64,000 bases of DNA from Eubacteriales bacterium (GTDB lineage: Bacteria > Bacillota > Clostridia > Peptostreptococcales > Anaerovoracaceae), in contig JAQUUY010000002.1 of assembly GCA_028693645.1 (NCBI GenBank), positions 19,310 to 83,309 on the forward strand. The letters are read 5' to 3'. Position numbers and translations under genes: made by a program. Of this stretch, positions 48,156-57,552 are shown one piece after another (position 1 is the stretch's first letter; each line of letters begins with the position of its first letter). The notes beneath the pieces are model-generated. The model was not told where the DNA came from, did not search any database, and was given only the letters and a program-made list of their open reading frames with translations.

Positions 48156-49628
48156 CTATTTATTATTATTTCCCATTGATTCTACCCCCATCGAGCGACC
48201 AAACAAAATAAACAACTCCGCACGACTATTGATTCCGAGCTTTTTATAGATTGCCTTGTTATAGGTAGAAACCGTAGAAACGGTAAGCCCCAGCTCCGGA
48301 GCGACCTGCCGAAGAGTCATCCCCTGTAGCAGCAGCAAAACCACCTGTTTTTCACGGGGAGACAGATTTGTATCATCCAGACTCGATGCATATTCGTTTT
48401 CCGCACCGTTTCCCCCTGTTTCTCCGGCAAACGAGACCATGTTGATCTGACGAAACTCTTCTGACCAGCGCGCAAAAAACAAATGCTGGGAAAAGGCGGG
48501 AGAAAGCAGAAGAAACAGCAAAAAGAGAGTCGCAGCGGTGATAACGGCAACCGTCTGTGTCATCATTTGCATGTGCAGAATATCCATTCCCACATAAAGA
48601 AGGCTAATCATCCCCATACATAAAAGAACGAGATACTTGTGCATACGAAAATCGCAGAACTTATTCGTAACACAGCCAATGAGATAAAAGGAGACCAACA
48701 GCCCCACCTCTTTTAGTTCAGAAAAAAGATAGGCCGCCTCCGGAACCTTCAGATACCACATGAGATGCCCCAAAATAGAAGCAATGAAAAACACATTGCA
48801 CATAGTCCAAATACTTCGTTTGAACGCCACCTGCAGGAGAATGCAGAGAAAAATCAATCCAAATGCGACAATGCCCCATATCAGGGAATCCGCAGGATGC
48901 TGAAAAGCGAAGGCATAAAAACCCGTTATCCGAATGGCAAAGTAAGCGAACAAGAGGAATAGAACAAGCCAGATACTGGAATCGAATTTTTTGATTTCTT
49001 TCTTTCCCGTCCCCCGGTAGTCTTTCTTTTTCGCAAAAAACATGCAGGAACATAACGCGGCCACCATAGCCAAGGCAAAAATTTTCCGGATAAGAGGCGG
49101 AACCGAAGCATATTCCGAGGTAAGCTCCACTATATCAATGAAGAGTATCATAAATGCGCTTCCAAAAAAACGTTCTGCATTGTTCAACATAAACACAAAC
49201 GAAAAGCTGCTGCTGGATACGCATCCGCCAACACCGGCCATAAAGATCATATCGCACACAAAGGCAGCATATCCGCCGGGAAGAAGGAACCAAGGGATAA
49301 AGCCTATCGCAGTAATCAGGGCGGAGATTTTTGAAATAGCCGATATGTTTTTCTCATTGGAAAGGGAAAACATGACGATGGCTCCCAACCCAAAGGCGAG
49401 AAAAGTACTTGTGGTGTGGGAAAAACCGAAAACACCCATGCCATCGCCCAAAATAAAGTCCTGCACGTTGATGAAAACCATAGCTAAGGGAAAAGCGAAA
49501 AAGTACTGCAGAAAGCCCCTTTTCCTTATACTTCGGAATACCAGCATTTCCTGTGCACTCCAAAGATTGCGCACAGAAGAGACCAATACTGATACATATC
49601 CTTTTTGCCTTGCCTTCAAATCTGTCAT
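48156..49628 (-). CDS. Polytopic membrane LuxR-family transcriptional regulator
   Basis: Many hydrophobic spans followed by LSPREKQVVLLLLQGMTLRQVAPELGLTVSTVSTYNKAIYKKLGINSRAELFILFG. Confidence 0.9.
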   Translation of the reverse strand: MTDLKARQKGYVSVLVSSVRNLWSAQEMLVFRSIRKRGFLQYFFAFPLAMVFINVQDFILGDGMGVFGFSHTTSTFLAFGLGAIVMFSLSNEKNISAISKISALITAIGFIPWFLLPGGYAAFVCDMIFMAGVGGCVSSSSFSFVFMLNNAERFFGSAFMILFIDIVELTSEYASVPPLIRKIFALAMVAALCSCMFFAKKKDYRGTGKKEIKKFDSSIWLVLFLLFAYFAIRITGFYAFAFQHPADSLIWGIVAFGLIFLCILLQVAFKRSIWTMCNVFFIASILGHLMWYLKVPEAAYLFSELKEVGLLVSFYLIGCVTNKFCDFRMHKYLVLLCMGMISLLYVGMDILHMQMMTQTVAVITAATLFLLFLLLSPAFSQHLFFARWSEEFRQINMVSFAGETGGNGAENEYASSLDDTNLSPREKQVVLLLLQGMTLRQVAPELGLTVSTVSTYNKAIYKKLGINSRAELFILFGRSMGVESMGNNNK

Positions 49629-49725
49629 TCCCAGTTCTCCCGAATTCCTGTTTCTATGTCCATTTTACTTCTATACTCAAAAAAATCCACATAGCTTCCT
49701 TTTGCGAATCAGAGTCCACCATGGT

Positions 49726-50763
49726 TTATCTTTTTTCCAATACGAGATTATAGAATTTTACTTTGCGCTTTTCGATTTCCCTCGACTCTGTGAGAACTTC
49801 GGCCACTTTACAGACATTCCCGTCTTTGTCCTGCACAGAATCTCCTATACAAATTTCAGAAATCGCCTTTACCGTTCCATCGTTCATAGGGATCAATACG
49901 TCCCCCTGCAAATCAAAATAGTCTTCCATACAATTCATATTACCTTTCTCCTCTTTCTGATTTTTTTTCATTTCTTCATTTTCTCCTTTCGGAATCAGCG
50001 ACCAACGGTTCCGATAAAACTGGATCGCCGCCGCCCCAATCAGAACAGCCATTCCCACTAGGGCTGCTGTCTGCAAAAGAACAAATTCCCCTTTAAACCC
50101 TTCCGGTGCACTTAAGAATTGATAAATGCCAAAATAGGCCCAGGCAATGGGCAAAGGAAAGGCGGCATTGCGAATTTTCAGGAGCACCGCAAGAACCAAA
50201 AGGACAGCAACAGCAAGTGTCAGTATCGCCCAGATATCATCCGCTATTCCAAATCCATCCCAATTCCACTTGACTAGCATGGCAGCCGTGTTTACAACGG
50301 AAGCAATAAACAGCCAGCCTGCATAGACCCCAAAAGTTAGGGGTAGCAACCAGTGTTTACCCCCATTCAACTTCAAGAGTTTTCGGCAAATCAGGGACAG
50401 CACAATGACAAACCCGAAAATCAGAAGTACCGACAGTTCCATCTGCACGAAGGAGAATGCCACGATCCATGCCGCATTCAGGATACAGGAAATCCGGAAA
50501 AACAAAGTGATCTGTCTCACCGCATTCGTATAATACAGATCATCTTTTTTCAGGATCATCACAACCAAAGCGATTATCAGGAGCGAGTAGATGACGCTCC
50601 AGATGCTAAATGTGGAGGGACTTGGGGTAATGAGAGTCACAAACATGTCAGAAATTTCTTTTTGGGAAAGCCCGTTAATCACACCCAATGCGCCAAGAGC
50701 ATTGATGAGCAAAGTCACTGCTAAGAACAATAAATTGATCCATGCCTTTTTTCTTGTTTCCAT
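49726..50763 (-). CDS. TspO/MBR-like membrane protein with C-terminal Hint-like segment
   Basis: Several TM segments (TPSPSTFSIWSVIYSLL, WIVAFSFVQMELSVLLIFG), then FDLQGDVLIPMNDGTVKAISEICIGDSVQDKDGNVCKVAEVL. Confidence 0.75.
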   Translation of the reverse strand: METRKKAWINLLFLAVTLLINALGALGVINGLSQKEISDMFVTLITPSPSTFSIWSVIYSLLIIALVVMILKKDDLYYTNAVRQITLFFRISCILNAAWIVAFSFVQMELSVLLIFGFVIVLSLICRKLLKLNGGKHWLLPLTFGVYAGWLFIASVVNTAAMLVKWNWDGFGIADDIWAILTLAVAVLLVLAVLLKIRNAAFPLPIAWAYFGIYQFLSAPEGFKGEFVLLQTAALVGMAVLIGAAAIQFYRNRWSLIPKGENEEMKKNQKEEKGNMNCMEDYFDLQGDVLIPMNDGTVKAISEICIGDSVQDKDGNVCKVAEVLTESREIEKRKVKFYNLVLEKR

Positions 50764-50834
50764 AGGGGAACCTCCTTGGTTGCACTCAATGGTTCAACAG
50801 CCATTGTGAAATAAGCATCCCGCCTGTTCTGTTT

Positions 50835-53300
50835 TCAGAACTTTATCAGTTCTCCATTGGAGTCCCTTCGCAGTGGCTCCCAAACGAGGGAGAGGGCTCT
50901 CACCACACAATCACGCTTCAATGGTCTGATTTCATACGCGGTGGTCTCCTCGCTCTTTGTATCGAAGCTTGTAATGATTTCGTTCATTTCCTCCTGCAGC
51001 TGCCCTTCCAGCTCAGCCAGCTGCTCGCGGTAAACATCGACAGTTTCCTTGGAACGGCTGACATCTCCGAATTGCTTTGCTTGACGGCTCATCCCCCTTG
51101 CCGCTGTGGCGGCTTTACCCAGGTTGGTAGCGCTGATGACCTTGCGGCCAAATAATGCCCCAATTACGGTTGTTCCGAGAGAAATAGCCGTCTGAAGGGA
51201 GGCGTCTTTTGCCTGGTCCTTTTCACGCTGCACCGCCTGCTCCGCTTTTCGGATGCGTTCCTCAAGGGCAGTCAACTTTGCAGCATAGGTGACCCGAAGT
51301 TTTTCCACCGCCTGATCCCGAGACTCTCTTGCCTCCTGCTGCAAACGCACCCTGAAATCTCTCTCTGACTCACCCGGCCGGGATACCTTTTTCAGGGCTT
51401 CATTGCGGAAAAGCTGCAGACTGGAATTGCGAAACAGATATTCTTGGAGATCCGACTCCCATGCCGCATAGTTGGTTTTTTTGTTGCAGGCGGCAGGGAG
51501 GGGGGAATATGTCGCCCCCGGAGCGCCTGTGGTTTCCAAGGCTTCTGCCGGAATCCCAAGGATTTGGCTCTGGCTCCAATCCACAGCAACCAGGCCGTCG
51601 TTGACGGGAGCCAACCTTATCATTTCCACCGCGTAAGAAATCCCGTTCTTTTTGTCTTCATAATTTACCACAGCAAGGCCTGCAATGGCAGCCCGATAGG
51701 TCAATCCCTCACTGCTGCCCCGATAAGGCAGGAAAGTCTGGGTAACGGTATCCGGCAGCTGCGGCACGGTGTCTTTTGCAGAAACACTGACAGACGTGGC
51801 CAGTTTTGGATTGGCGGGCGCTGCAGATTCTTCGGACTGTGAAACCGTTATTTGATGTTCCACCGGAGGTGCCTCAGCTTCCGGCGGCAATTGTGCCTTG
51901 GAAAGAAGCTGAATCTCCGCACGATTCAGAGGCCCTCGCATGTAAGAAAGGCACCACCGTGTCTCAAACAGCGCCGGCTGCTCCTCGTGGACATTATTCA
52001 TGAGGAAAACCCTACTACTGAGGCTGGAAAGCAGCTGATCCATTTTCTGCCGGTCAAAAACACTTCCAGAGCTCATAGAAGCACCTTCCAGACCGTCAAG
52101 CAGACGATCCTTATCACGATCCGTCTGAAGCCGTCCGATGAACCAGGTGCCCATATTGGCCAGCCCTTTATAATCAAGATCAATCGGATTTTGCGTAGTA
52201 AGCATGACCCCGAGGCCAAAGGCCCTTGCCTGCTTCAAAAGGGTCAGAAGCGGCGTTTTCGAAGGAGGGTTGGCAACGGGAGGAAAATAACCGAAAATCT
52301 CATCCATATAGAGAAGAGCTCGAAGGCTCGAAGTGCCTGTCTGCGTACGAACCCAACTGACCATCCGGTTCAGCACCAGAGAAACGAAAAACATCCGTTC
52401 CGCATCCGACAGATGGGCGATGGACAATATGGAAATTTTAGGTTTTCCCGTTTCTGTGTATAGCAGCTTATCGATATCCAAGGGAGTCCCCTGCATCCAG
52501 GAAGCAAAGCTGGGGGACGCAAGAAGGTTGTTGAACTGCAGTGCCAGAGAAAAACGTTCCTTTTGAGGATAGAAGGATTCCAGATCCATGACGCCGATTT
52601 GGTTGAATGGAGGTTCCTGTATCAGGCGAATCAGGCCCGGCAGATCCAGATTTTCGCCACTTTTCCAAGCAGAAATCATGATATTCGAAATCAGAATGTG
52701 CTCCCTGCTTCGGATTGGATCGGCATCAATTCCCAGCAACCCCAGTAGACTGGCAGCCGTACCGGCAGCCAGTTCGTTCAGCGCTTCCGCGTCATTGCGG
52801 ATCCCTTCCGCAGGTAAAGCACAAAGACGGACGATAGACACGGGGTTTCCTGCGGTACTGCCGGGCGTGTAAACCACAAGATCGGTTTTTTCACGCATGG
52901 CTTTTATTCGCTGCCCGTCCTGCTCCCATTCGGCGAGCCCTTTGCGCCAGAGTTCTGCCTGTGCGGCACCGTACTCTTCCTGGGAGAGCCCTTTCTTCTT
53001 TGCCTCTTCGATATTGACCCAGGGGGTGAAGTCCGCCGGGGCAAGATCAGGGAAAGATAAAAGAAGATTGGTCATGTCGCCTTTGGGGTCGATGACCAGC
53101 GCCGGTATTCCGTCAATAGCTGCTTCTTCCAGTACCCCCATGCAAAGGCCTGTTTTCCCACTCCCCGTCATGCCGATGCACAGGGCATGTGTCGTAAGAT
53201 CTTTGGAATCATACAGCAGATACTCTTCCCCTCGTTTTCCTGTTTCGGGATCCAGTTCCTTGCCGAGATAAAACATTCCCAGTTTCTCAAATTCCTGCAT
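50835..53300 (-). CDS. HerA-like P-loop ATPase
   Basis: GMTGSGKTGLC Walker A, PALVIDPKGDMTNLL, LLYMDEIFGYFPP Walker B, MLTTQNPIDLDYKGLANMGTWFIGRLQTDRD; C-terminal coiled coil. Confidence 0.85.
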   Translation of the reverse strand: MQEFEKLGMFYLGKELDPETGKRGEEYLLYDSKDLTTHALCIGMTGSGKTGLCMGVLEEAAIDGIPALVIDPKGDMTNLLLSFPDLAPADFTPWVNIEEAKKKGLSQEEYGAAQAELWRKGLAEWEQDGQRIKAMREKTDLVVYTPGSTAGNPVSIVRLCALPAEGIRNDAEALNELAAGTAASLLGLLGIDADPIRSREHILISNIMISAWKSGENLDLPGLIRLIQEPPFNQIGVMDLESFYPQKERFSLALQFNNLLASPSFASWMQGTPLDIDKLLYTETGKPKISILSIAHLSDAERMFFVSLVLNRMVSWVRTQTGTSSLRALLYMDEIFGYFPPVANPPSKTPLLTLLKQARAFGLGVMLTTQNPIDLDYKGLANMGTWFIGRLQTDRDKDRLLDGLEGASMSSGSVFDRQKMDQLLSSLSSRVFLMNNVHEEQPALFETRWCLSYMRGPLNRAEIQLLSKAQLPPEAEAPPVEHQITVSQSEESAAPANPKLATSVSVSAKDTVPQLPDTVTQTFLPYRGSSEGLTYRAAIAGLAVVNYEDKKNGISYAVEMIRLAPVNDGLVAVDWSQSQILGIPAEALETTGAPGATYSPLPAACNKKTNYAAWESDLQEYLFRNSSLQLFRNEALKKVSRPGESERDFRVRLQQEARESRDQAVEKLRVTYAAKLTALEERIRKAEQAVQREKDQAKDASLQTAISLGTTVIGALFGRKVISATNLGKAATAARGMSRQAKQFGDVSRSKETVDVYREQLAELEGQLQEEMNEIITSFDTKSEETTAYEIRPLKRDCVVRALSLVWEPLRRDSNGELIKF

Positions 53301-53433
53301 ATTCCCTCCATTTCAAATCAATAAGCTCATGAAAATTATTTTTTTTATCCATTTTTATGACATTACAAAGGGTCTACCTGTCATATTATAACATAAAGTA
53401 CATGGATTCGCTATGAAGTTGATTCTTTCGCCG

Positions 53434-53485
53434 AAAAAAGAGGCTACACTTATGCGTCATTTTATTGACCTAAGCTTAGCCCCTT
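53434..53485. repeat. Terminator-like hairpin element, copy 1
   Basis: aaaaaagaggctacacttatgcgtcattttattgacctaagcttagcccctt; shares 29 nt exactly with the element at 57476. Confidence 0.75.
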
Positions 53486-53509
53486 CGTTTTGTCCAATTC
53501 TATTTAATT

Positions 53510-53614
53510 CTACAACAAATTGTACAAAAGAGTGAACATCTCCTGACGCGTGATTTCTTTTTGGAGTGCAAACAGATTATCTCCGATACCGTCTGTAATT
53601 TCTTTCTCTCCCGC
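53510..53614 (-). pseudogene. Remnant of the C-terminal end of an SLH-domain gene
   Basis: Own translation: AGEKEITDGIGDNLFALQKEITRQEMFTLLYNLL*, with an in-frame stop upstream and no start. Confidence 0.6.
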
Positions 53615-53622
53615 TTACTCTT

Positions 53623-54573
53623 TCAGCAGAAATTCTGTGCAATTCTTTCGTAATTCGGCACTGACACGCCAAGGGTCTTTCCCATTCGGACCACTTCAAA
53701 TACCAGGCCGTCGAGCTCGGACTCCCTGCCCTGCCGAAGGTCACGCTGCATCGAAGTAGAAGCAGCAGGGTCCAGTTGGTGCAAAATATCCAGATTTGTT
53801 TGGACGATGTCCACCTCAAAAAAAATACCCATTGCCGCAGCAAGAGATTCGATTTCGCGCATTAACGCGCAAAACAGTTCTCTTATCTCACCGGGCTTCT
53901 GGGCATCCCCTGCGTCGCTGTCATAAAACTGACCGCAGGCCGCCATGGGGGAGACATAGGAGAATTTTCGCAGTGCATCCCAGGCAATGTGATCGCTGAG
54001 GATTCCCGTGATTCCCGAATCATCCAAATCCTGTTTCACCTGCGACAGCACCGGACGAAATTCTTCCGGTTTTCGGACGCCAAATACCACCCGAAAAATA
54101 TCCCCCTTCAGAAGGAGTATCCCGGGGGATTTGATCTCTGCCGCAATGTAGATACAGCCATCGGTTACCAGAATTTCCGGCAGCAGCTCCTGCAATTTTC
54201 CCCCGATTCCGTAAAGGTTCAACAGGGGAATCACAATGGTGCCACTGTGGGCAATTCGGCGGATGAACGGGATGGTTTCCGGGAGGGAATACCCCTTAAC
54301 ACACACAAAGATGATATCCGGTGATTGCCGGTACTCCTCCATGGAGAAGGCTTTGATCGGTTTGATTGTGTAATTGCCCCTGCCCGTGGTTTCCATGGCA
54401 ATGCCATTTTCTCTGACAGCCGAAAGTTGAGCTCCCCGGGCAATGACGGTTACATCCTTTCCTGCTTCGGTCATGGAAGCAGCGATGCTGCCCCCGGTGC
54501 CGCCTGCTCCGATGATCAGATATTTTAACGGTGTTTGATTTCCTGTCATAATCGATTCCTTTTTCGCAGTCAT
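53623..54573 (-). CDS. Ketopantoate reductase family (2-dehydropantoate 2-reductase-like)
   Basis: LKYLIIGAGGTGGSIAASMTEAGKDVTVIARG, C-terminal STSMQRDLRQGRESELDGLVFEVVRMG. Confidence 0.88.
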   Translation of the reverse strand: MTAKKESIMTGNQTPLKYLIIGAGGTGGSIAASMTEAGKDVTVIARGAQLSAVRENGIAMETTGRGNYTIKPIKAFSMEEYRQSPDIIFVCVKGYSLPETIPFIRRIAHSGTIVIPLLNLYGIGGKLQELLPEILVTDGCIYIAAEIKSPGILLLKGDIFRVVFGVRKPEEFRPVLSQVKQDLDDSGITGILSDHIAWDALRKFSYVSPMAACGQFYDSDAGDAQKPGEIRELFCALMREIESLAAAMGIFFEVDIVQTNLDILHQLDPAASTSMQRDLRQGRESELDGLVFEVVRMGKTLGVSVPNYERIAQNFC

Positions 54574-54602
54574 TCAGCAGATTCCTATACTCCAACATAT
54601 AG

Positions 54603-55613
54603 TCATCGACTCGCATGCTTGATGTTATACATAAATTCGTCGGCCTTGCGGATAATCTCCTGGGCATTATGCTCTTTACTTGAAAAGATGCCGATGGACA
54701 GCGATAGTTGTGTGTAATTTTGCGTCTGCACATACTCTTCAAATTCCTTTTTCAGCTTTTCTGCCTGCATCTCTGCTTCAGGGAAATCTGTATCCGGAAT
54801 AATCACAACAAATTCATCACCGCCAAACCTTCCGGAGATTGGGAAGCACAACTTCATGATATCACCCAGTTTTTTTAGCACCACGTCCCCTTCTATATGA
54901 CCATACGTGTCATTGATCCATTTAAACTGATTGATATCGATGAATAATAAGGAAATATTTTTCTTTCCCCTATTTTCTTTCACCATGTCTTCTAGGCATT
55001 TCAATAAGTGCCTTCTGTTATATACTCCTGTGAGTTCATCCGTTATGGATGCTCTGTAAAGCCTGATTTTCTCATGAACATAATGTCGATTGATAAAGGT
55101 GATGATTAGAGAAAACAGAACCACGACAATCAGAAAATTAATGGTAATATCATTAATCTGGATTTCCTTGTTGGGAAATGGAACAAAATGGGCCGGATTG
55201 ATTAGTTCATAACGTATCATAAACATCGAAATACCTATAGCGACGACAGGAAAGACAAATTCGAACTTATACTCAACGAAAAATACAGCCAGAATAATAA
55301 TTAATATTGCATAGTAACCGATTGCGCTGGAAATGCCGGGAGAATAATACCATGATAGGGGCAAGTAAATCCAACAAAAAAAGGTCATACAAATTAATTT
55401 GGCAATGTATCTGCGCTTCTGATTTTTTTTCTGATAGAACCAAATCCCCATAAGCACAAGGAGCGCCATAACCGGTTCCAGAACTACCGACAACGGCCTT
55501 TGATTAACAATATCACTGAAGGTGCCCAATACCGCCACAAACATTGCGACAATCTGCAAAACACTCAACACATCATATCTTAAATCCTGTTCATAATTCT
55601 TCATTCTGCCCAA
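54603..55613 (-). CDS. Membrane diguanylate cyclase (GGDEF)
   Basis: Six hydrophobic spans then DELTGVYNRRHL, RFGGDEFVVIIPD. Confidence 0.92.
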   Translation of the reverse strand: MGRMKNYEQDLRYDVLSVLQIVAMFVAVLGTFSDIVNQRPLSVVLEPVMALLVLMGIWFYQKKNQKRRYIAKLICMTFFCWIYLPLSWYYSPGISSAIGYYAILIIILAVFFVEYKFEFVFPVVAIGISMFMIRYELINPAHFVPFPNKEIQINDITINFLIVVVLFSLIITFINRHYVHEKIRLYRASITDELTGVYNRRHLLKCLEDMVKENRGKKNISLLFIDINQFKWINDTYGHIEGDVVLKKLGDIMKLCFPISGRFGGDEFVVIIPDTDFPEAEMQAEKLKKEFEEYVQTQNYTQLSLSIGIFSSKEHNAQEIIRKADEFMYNIKHASR

Positions 55614-55978
55614 CTTCTTTTACACATCTGGTTGATTAGTCGACCGTTACTTTCTTTCCGTCACGAACAAAGTGTTTTCTACGTATTTGATCCCCAGATG
55701 AGCTATTTTTGTCAATATTCCTAGATCATCAGCCAATCACAAACATTATAATATATTTATATCGAAAACACACTGATAAAGTCAAATAAAACGGGGCGAC
55801 GTGAATATTGGTACTTACGAATTCAGCCCATTACAGATGGATGGATTTATTGACTCCCCAAAATGCCCATGCTATACTTTTTAATTAGGATAACAATTAC
55901 GAAGATTTAAGGGAACTGCTCCACCAAGTCTTGTTCGCAAATCCGCCACTCAACAAAGTAGACAAGGATGGTACAAAT

Positions 55979-57424
55979 ATGAGAAATTTAAGAAAGTTCG
56001 TTATAACAGTTCTATCAGCTGCATTAGTGCTTACTCCCATGACTGCGGCATTTGCAGCGGATTCTCCTTCAATAGGAAACCTCGACAAAGCGGTGACACT
56101 AAAAGATCTGGGACTCTATTCAGGACAAGATGCAAACGATCCAAAAATCGGTTTAGAAAAGGGATTAACAACACAGGATTCGCTGATATTTTTAGCAAAA
56201 TTGTTCGGATACTATGATGCTGCCGCTCAACTTACACAGGATGATGTCTCTGAAGCACTAGCAAAATTTGAGGACGCTGCCTTTATATCAGATTACGCCA
56301 AAAAGGTAGTCGCCTATTCAACATCAATTCATGTTCTAAGCGGTTCCACAAAAGATGGTAAATTCTTTGTAGGAGCGAAGGATACTGTTACGGCTGCCAG
56401 ATTTGCCACCTTCATGCTCAAGCAAATGGGCTATACCGTTGCGGATTACAAACAGTCCGTTGGGAAGCTTGCAGAAATTAAAGGAAGCAAAATTAATGCC
56501 CAGATAACGGGAGATTTAACCAGAGACGCTGCCGTTGGGCTAATGTATGGTGTGCTGACAGCGGAAAAGGGCAGCGGAAAAACGATCATTGCAGATATCG
56601 TTGGTAATAATGTGGACTTGAAGGCAAAGGTTGAACAACTTGGTATACCCGGAATTGAACCTGAGCAGCCTGCGATATCGAATAATAGGCATCACCATGT
56701 AATTGAGTATCCAAATATAGAAAAAGCCGAGTTAACGGCAAAGAATAAAATTACGCTTGTATTTAATAAGAAGATGACAAGTGTGAGTGCAAGCGACATC
56801 GAATTAACCAACTTAACGACACCGGGTTCGATTAATGTTTCACACTGTGAATCAACTGCTGTGAATGGAAATGGAAAAACAGAAGCTGTTTTAGTACTGG
56901 ATCAAGAGCTCTCGCCGGATGGAAAAGATTCGACAGGAGCCACGATTGGCATTATTACTATTGCTGATCCGCTTTCCGTTTCAGAATTGGGCATTAGACT
57001 GAGCGCTCAATTCAGTATTGGACTTAATGATAAAACAGCTCCTGAAATTGTTATGTGGACTCCTGAAGACATAAGCGTAGCTAAGGTGATAGGCAGTGGA
57101 GATATTGCTTCACCGCAGGTCTATGACAACGACTATACGGTATCAGAAGGAGCCATCGGCACCGTAAGCATTTTTTTCTCTGAAGATATTGATGAAGCGA
57201 GTCTTACTGCGCAAACATTTTCAGTAACTGGCTTCACCATCACAGGTATAACAGCTCCGGCCGGAAGCAAAACTGTAATTCTTACGGTTCAGGCCGATGC
57301 GGACAATACCTCTGTTAACGCTGCCGTAACTCAAAATTCAGAAATCTATGATACCGCCGGCAATGGTTTGGCTCCCGTTCCGGGTTCTCCATGGACCGTT
57401 ACATTACCACCCATACCGGCATAG
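55979..57424 (+). CDS. Secreted surface protein with SLH-like N-terminal region
   Basis: Signal peptide MRNLRKFVITVLSAALVLTPMTAAFAAD; SLH-like LGLYSGQDANDPKIGLEKGLTTQDSLIFLAKLFGY; start shifted to 55979. Confidence 0.82.
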   Translation: MRNLRKFVITVLSAALVLTPMTAAFAADSPSIGNLDKAVTLKDLGLYSGQDANDPKIGLEKGLTTQDSLIFLAKLFGYYDAAAQLTQDDVSEALAKFEDAAFISDYAKKVVAYSTSIHVLSGSTKDGKFFVGAKDTVTAARFATFMLKQMGYTVADYKQSVGKLAEIKGSKINAQITGDLTRDAAVGLMYGVLTAEKGSGKTIIADIVGNNVDLKAKVEQLGIPGIEPEQPAISNNRHHHVIEYPNIEKAELTAKNKITLVFNKKMTSVSASDIELTNLTTPGSINVSHCESTAVNGNGKTEAVLVLDQELSPDGKDSTGATIGIITIADPLSVSELGIRLSAQFSIGLNDKTAPEIVMWTPEDISVAKVIGSGDIASPQVYDNDYTVSEGAIGTVSIFFSEDIDEASLTAQTFSVTGFTITGITAPAGSKTVILTVQADADNTSVNAAVTQNSEIYDTAGNGLAPVPGSPWTVTLPPIPA

Positions 57425-57475
57425 GTATTGTAGGACGTCAGCATTGAATTATTCCCTCGTGATTTGTAGAATACT

Positions 57476-57530
57476 AAAAAAGGCTAAGCTTGTGCGTCAT
57501 TTTATTGACCTAAGCTTAGCCTCTTTATTT
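57476..57530. terminator. Shared (bidirectional) terminator hairpin, copy 2 of the 53434 element
   Basis: ggctaagctt-gtgcgtcattttattgacct-aagcttagcc, flanked by A- and T-runs, between convergent genes. Confidence 0.75.
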
Positions 57531-57552
57531 TTTTCTAAATTACCGTTTTTCT

